From positions 1 to 8,451 of the forward strand of contig DATFAS010000087.1 of NCBI GenBank assembly GCA_035254305.1: 8,451 nt of DNA, given 5' to 3'. Below, in pieces: positions 6,286 to 8,451 of the stretch (positions are counted from its first letter, which is position 1; each line of letters opens with the position of its first letter). The stretch comes from DATFAS01 sp035254305 (GTDB lineage: Bacteria > Bacillota > Bacilli > Aneurinibacillales > RAOX-1). The translations under genes were made by a program, and so were the position numbers. The notes beneath the pieces are model-generated. The model did not search any database, was not told the DNA's origin, and saw only the letters and a program-made list of their open reading frames with translations.

Positions 6286-7379
6286 TATTCATTATCTTTA
6301 CGGAATTTGTTCATAAACTGACTAAAAGCAAGGCAAGTATCAAAAGGTACTGCATTATAGGTAGAAGCACGGCAACCACCCACAGAACGGTGACCGTTCA
6401 CACCAACAAATCCTTCTGATTTTGCTTCAGCAAGGAATTTCTTCTCTAAATCCTCTGTTTTCAAACGGAATGTAATATTCATGAGAGATCTGCTATCTTG
6501 TGTCGCATGACCAAGATAGAAGCCATTGCTTGCATCGATTTCATTATAGATAACTGCAGCCTTTTCCTCATTCATTTTGGTAATCTTGTCTAGTCCACCA
6601 AGGCCTTTTGCCCAAGCAAGAACTTCGCCAAGCATATAAATACCAAAGGTAGGTGGTGTATTGTATAGAGAATTATTCTTTGCATGAATATCATAGCGCA
6701 ACATAGTTGGAATGTTTTTATTTGCTCTCTCAAGAAAATCTTTACGTATAATTGCAACCGTCACACCAGAAGGCCCAAGGTTTTTCTGTGCACCTGCATA
6801 AATCATTGCAAACTTATTTACATCAAATGGATGAGATAGAATATCACTCGACATATCAGCGATTAAAGGAACATCACCAGTATTTGGGAAGTCATTCCAT
6901 TGAGTTCCGAAAATGGTGTTATTAGATGTCAGGTGAACATAAGCATCATCTGCATTAAATTTCAATTCATCAAAAGTTGGAATCCGACGATAATTCTCTT
7001 CCTTTGTGCTAGCAACATGGTAAGGTTGACCGAAAAGCTTTGCCTCTGTCAGTGCCTTCTCAGACCAAGCACCTGTCATAACGTACCCAGCTTTCTTACC
7101 CTCTGTTAGGAAATTCATAGGAATCATACTGAACTGAAGACTTGCTCCCCCTTGAAGGAAAAGTACCTCATAGTTTTCTGGAATGGAAAGTAGCTCTTTA
7201 AGTAGAGCAATCGCTTGATTATGTACTTCCTCGTAGGCTGCACTGCGGTGGCTAAGTTCCATCACAGACATGCCTGTTCCTCTGAAATTAACTAACTCTC
7301 CTTGAGCTTTCTCCAATACCGCTAAAGGTAGGGCTGAAGGACCCGCATTAAAATTGTAGGCACGTTTTTGATCAGTCAT
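6285..7379 (-). CDS. serC: Phosphoserine aminotransferase SerC
   Basis: SerC transfers the amino group of glutamate to 3-phosphohydroxypyruvate, giving phosphoserine in serine biosynthesis. The same family can serve vitamin B6 synthesis. The 364-residue protein opens with NFNAGPSALP (9-18). The PLP lysine is K199 in AGAQKNLGPSG, the ring-stacking tryptophan is W105 (GAWSEKA), and the cofactor-binding aspartate is D175 (IADMSSD). The C-terminal HRSVGGCRASTYNA motif is intact. The frame stays open to a GTG at 7388, but that codon overlaps the AGGAG ribosome binding site. The ATG at 7379, eight bases after AGGAG, is therefore the start. No serA or serB is beside it. It is followed without a gap by the MOSC gene. 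Confidence 0.97.
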   Translation of the reverse strand: MTDQKRAYNFNAGPSALPLAVLEKAQGELVNFRGTGMSVMELSHRSAAYEEVHNQAIALLKELLSIPENYEVLFLQGGASLQFSMIPMNFLTEGKKAGYVMTGAWSEKALTEAKLFGQPYHVASTKEENYRRIPTFDELKFNADDAYVHLTSNNTIFGTQWNDFPNTGDVPLIADMSSDILSHPFDVNKFAMIYAGAQKNLGPSGVTVAIIRKDFLERANKNIPTMLRYDIHAKNNSLYNTPPTFGIYMLGEVLAWAKGLGGLDKITKMNEEKAAVIYNEIDASNGFYLGHATQDSRSLMNITFRLKTEDLEKKFLAEAKSEGFVGVNGHRSVGGCRASTYNAVPFDTCLAFSQFMNKFRKDNE

Positions 7380-7387
7380 TTCTTTCA

Positions 7388-7392
7388 CTCCT
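7388..7392 (-). promoter_or_regulatory. Ribosome binding site deciding the serC start
   Basis: Minus-strand AGGAG ends at 7388 and is followed by eight bases before ATG at 7379. It overlaps the upstream in-frame GTG, which cannot be used as a start with this site. Confidence 0.85.
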
Positions 7393-7409
7393 ATTATGAT
7401 TCTTTTATG

Positions 7410-7429
7410 ATTATAATTGGAACAATTAT
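7410..7429 (-). promoter_or_regulatory. Possible serC -10 element with overlapping palindrome
   Basis: Minus-strand TATAAT (plus 7410-7415) is a consensus -10, but its -35 is poor. A perfect inverted repeat ATAATTG-n3-CAATTAT (plus 7413-7429) overlaps it and could be a repressor site. A second TATAAT lies at plus 7479-7484, also without a clear -35, so the serC promoter is not settled. The rest of the 174-base gap upstream of serC holds only the terminator of the preceding gene. Confidence 0.35.
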
Positions 7430-7517
7430 GTTATTTATCTTAACATCTAAATCCCAAAATGGAAATTCTCGTTTTTAGATTATAAGTTTAGACTTAAGAA
7501 TATACTTCACAATAACT

Positions 7518-7543
7518 TGAAAAACTTGGAGCCTTATGCTCCA
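7518..7543 (-). terminator. Intrinsic terminator after the zinc-ribbon/DUF6306-like gene
   Basis: TGGAGC (minus strand, plus 7538-7543) pairs with GCTCCA (plus 7527-7532) around a five-base loop, followed on the minus strand by AGTTTTTC (T run at plus 7520-7524). It lies about 10 bases after the stop of the upstream gene and separates it from serC. Confidence 0.85.
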
Positions 7544-7553
7544 GCGATCATCT

Positions 7554-8060
7554 CTAGACAATTTGTTCACATTGACTAATGTTTTCTATATGGCGAACTT
7601 TCATCTCTGTAAGAAACTCTCGAGATTCTTCCTCCATTGCAAACTTTAACGCTTGGTCAATTCGCTTAACTACCCAGGATTGCCCTTTATTAAGCAGGGT
7701 TAAGCGTTCTGGCATGGTTTCAAGAGCCTTTACCTTATTGGCAAAATCACCCGTATTCGTACTTACTTGCCCCTTTTCTCTTCGAATACATGCAATAAGG
7801 CCTGCCACAGACCAAGATTCATCACTCTTCACTTGCTTGAATAATTCTTGCTCCGGCGCAAGCTCTTCGATAAAAGCCAAAGCCTCAACTCCAGCCTTCT
7901 CAGCCTCAAGCAATTGGTTTAATAGCTGATGTAGCTCCTTGCGGTCTCTACAAGGAAAACAAAGAACCTCTCCATTATCCTGCACACTACCATGAAAAAA
8001 ACCATCTTCACAATAGACAGGAGTTTGACAAGACTGACATTGACCTACGAGTTCTTTCAT
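7554..8060 (-). CDS. Zinc-ribbon protein with DUF6306-like ferritin-fold domain
   Basis: This is a 168-residue cytoplasmic protein of unknown function. The N-terminus holds two cysteine pairs, C8-x2-C11 and C34-x2-C37, forming a small zinc ribbon (an extra C17 lies between). The rest is predicted to be helical and resembles the DUF6306 family: LLNQLLEAEKAG (46-57), KSDESW (78-83), TGDF (103-106), ERLTLLNKGQSWVVKRI (118-134) and a last helix with H157. Acidic residues E52, E54, D80 and E81 and H157 could bind metal as in ferritin-like four-helix proteins, but a full ExxH set is not seen. The frame extends to a GTG at 8129. I chose the ATG at 8060 because AAAGGGAGG lies eight bases before it and the zinc ribbon starts right after. 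It is a single-gene unit with its own terminator. Confidence 0.8.
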   Translation of the reverse strand: MKELVGQCQSCQTPVYCEDGFFHGSVQDNGEVLCFPCRDRKELHQLLNQLLEAEKAGVEALAFIEELAPEQELFKQVKSDESWSVAGLIACIRREKGQVSTNTGDFANKVKALETMPERLTLLNKGQSWVVKRIDQALKFAMEEESREFLTEMKVRHIENISQCEQIV

Positions 8061-8068
8061 GAAAACTA

Positions 8069-8074
8069 CCTCCC
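8069..8074 (-). promoter_or_regulatory. Ribosome binding site deciding the start at 8060
   Basis: Minus-strand GGGAGG lies eight bases before ATG at 8060. The upstream GTG at 8129 has no comparable site and would place this ribosome binding site inside the coding region. Confidence 0.85.
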
Positions 8075-8090
8075 TTTTAAAAAAACGTTC

Positions 8091-8119
8091 ACTATATTGT
8101 TTTCGACAAATGGTGAGTT
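8091..8119 (-). promoter_or_regulatory. Candidate promoter with a 0A-box-like sequence
   Basis: Minus-strand TATAGT (plus 8091-8096) could be a -10 element, with a weak AACTCA (plus 8114-8119) as -35. Between them lies TGTCGAA (plus 8102-8108), the consensus Spo0A binding box. A seven-base match is expected about once by chance in a window this long, so the regulatory reading is tentative. The position inside the spacer would suit repression. Confidence 0.35.
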
Positions 8120-8173
8120 TCTCCTGCACTATCTATTTACTAGTGGCAAAATTTAAATTTTAGTTATCCATTT

Positions 8174-8183
8174 TCACATGTGA
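8174..8183. repeat. Short palindrome in the divergent intergenic region
   Basis: TCACATGTGA is a perfect ten-base palindrome in the 246-base gap between the DUF6306-like gene and the rightward membrane-protein gene. An AT-only palindrome of 14 bases lies at 8148-8161. Either could be part of a shared control region. No known regulator is assigned. Confidence 0.25.
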
Positions 8184-8257
8184 CATACTTCAGAAAATAA
8201 TCATGGCAATTTAGTGAATTTTCAACACTGCTAACCTTAAAATTCATTTTTATCGAA

Positions 8258-8263
8258 TATAAT
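8258..8263 (+). promoter_or_regulatory. Candidate -10 element of the rightward membrane-protein gene
   Basis: TATAAT is a perfect -10 consensus 43 bases before the ATG at 8307. The expected -35 position (about 8235-8241) reads CCTTAAA and is weak, so the promoter may need an activator or may be fortuitous. Confidence 0.4.
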
Positions 8264-8306
8264 TATGTTAAAACAGATTGAACTTCGGTTCCTTGGGGTG
8301 TCTTTC

Positions 8307-8451
8307 ATGAAAATGAAATATAAGATTTTAAGATATTTAGATTACCTAATCCATTTACGAAATCGAAATAAGATTACCTTTATTATTCTCATTACCATTT
8401 TCACTTTTTTGATTGAAAAGTGGATTCATCTTTGGGCTGATGTTTCATTTA
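8307..8451 (+). CDS. N-terminal part of a putative membrane protein (cut by window edge)
   Basis: An ATG at 8307 opens a frame of 48 codons that runs off the window without a stop. GGGGTG at 8295-8300 lies six bases before it and serves as ribosome binding site. The product starts with a basic amphipathic stretch (MKMKYKILRYLDYL, then RNRNK). One strongly hydrophobic segment follows (about residues 24-36, ending before EKWIHLW), which is probably the first transmembrane helix with the N-terminus inside. Such a start is common in sensor kinases, diguanylate cyclases and other signalling or transport proteins, but nothing here identifies the family. It is divergent from the zinc-ribbon gene. 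Confidence 0.65.
   Translation, partial: MKMKYKILRYLDYLIHLRNRNKITFIILITIFTFLIEKWIHLWADVSF

Noticed and set aside
7380..7388. GTG start for serC at 7388
   Set aside because: It overlaps the AGGAG ribosome binding site that serves the ATG at 7379.
8061..8129. GTG start giving 23 more residues to the zinc-ribbon protein
   Set aside because: The added part is rich in basic and aromatic residues unlike the family, and it would include the strong GGGAGG site used by the ATG at 8060.
8303..8312. Palindrome TTTCATGAAA around the start codon of the last gene
   Set aside because: A ten-base palindrome built on ATG with flanking T and A is expected by chance, and nothing else supports a function.

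Overview
The window reads as chromosome of a low-to-moderate-GC Gram-positive bacterium, most likely a Bacillales member. The evidence is strong AAGGAGG-type ribosome binding sites, use of GTG and TTG starts, intrinsic terminators with clean U-tracts, a preQ1-I riboswitch acting by transcription attenuation, and protein sequences of Bacillus/Brevibacillus-like flavour. I do not name a species. There is no sign of phage, insertion sequence, CRISPR array, tRNA or rRNA. This is compact housekeeping and metabolic DNA, so the most informative content is regulatory.

Layout: (1) 39-1872, minus strand: a tight queD-queE-queC operon making preQ0 for queuosine. It is headed by a divergent promoter, a preQ1-I aptamer and an attenuator terminator (about 1896-2011). 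(2) 2099-3211, plus strand: a PLP enzyme of the D-threonine aldolase / D-serine dehydratase family, divergent from queD. (3) 3321-5378, minus strand: an EamA drug/metabolite exporter followed by a 3-hydroxyisobutyryl-CoA hydrolase-type enzyme, probably one transcript from a good promoter at 5436-5465. (4) 5644-7379, minus strand: serC (phosphoserine aminotransferase) with a YiiM-like MOSC-domain protein coupled to its end by a TAATG overlap. Two intrinsic terminators follow. (5) 7554-8060, minus strand: a zinc-ribbon plus DUF6306-like ferritin-fold protein with its own terminator. (6) 8307-8451, plus strand: the first 48 codons of a membrane protein cut by the window edge.

How the genes work together: QueD, QueE and QueC catalyse consecutive steps from 7,8-dihydroneopterin triphosphate to preQ0. 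The riboswitch in their leader senses the downstream product preQ1, which closes a feedback loop. QueF, the preQ0 reductase, is not in the window. SerC supplies serine (and pyridoxal in some bacteria). The YiiM-like protein may handle N-hydroxylated or sulfur compounds via a molybdenum-cofactor-type fold, but its link to serC is only positional. The D-amino-acid-type PLP enzyme and the acyl-CoA hydrolase are catabolic by family, with substrates not decidable here.

I corrected several starts from ribosome-binding-site position: queE 1405, serC 7379 and the DUF6306-like protein 8060 are shorter than the longest open frames. queC starts at GTG and the PLP enzyme at TTG. I did not find a convincing undescribed system. 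The strongest items for a second look are the preQ1 switch architecture, the G-tract inside the EamA promoter, and the serC-MOSC coupling.
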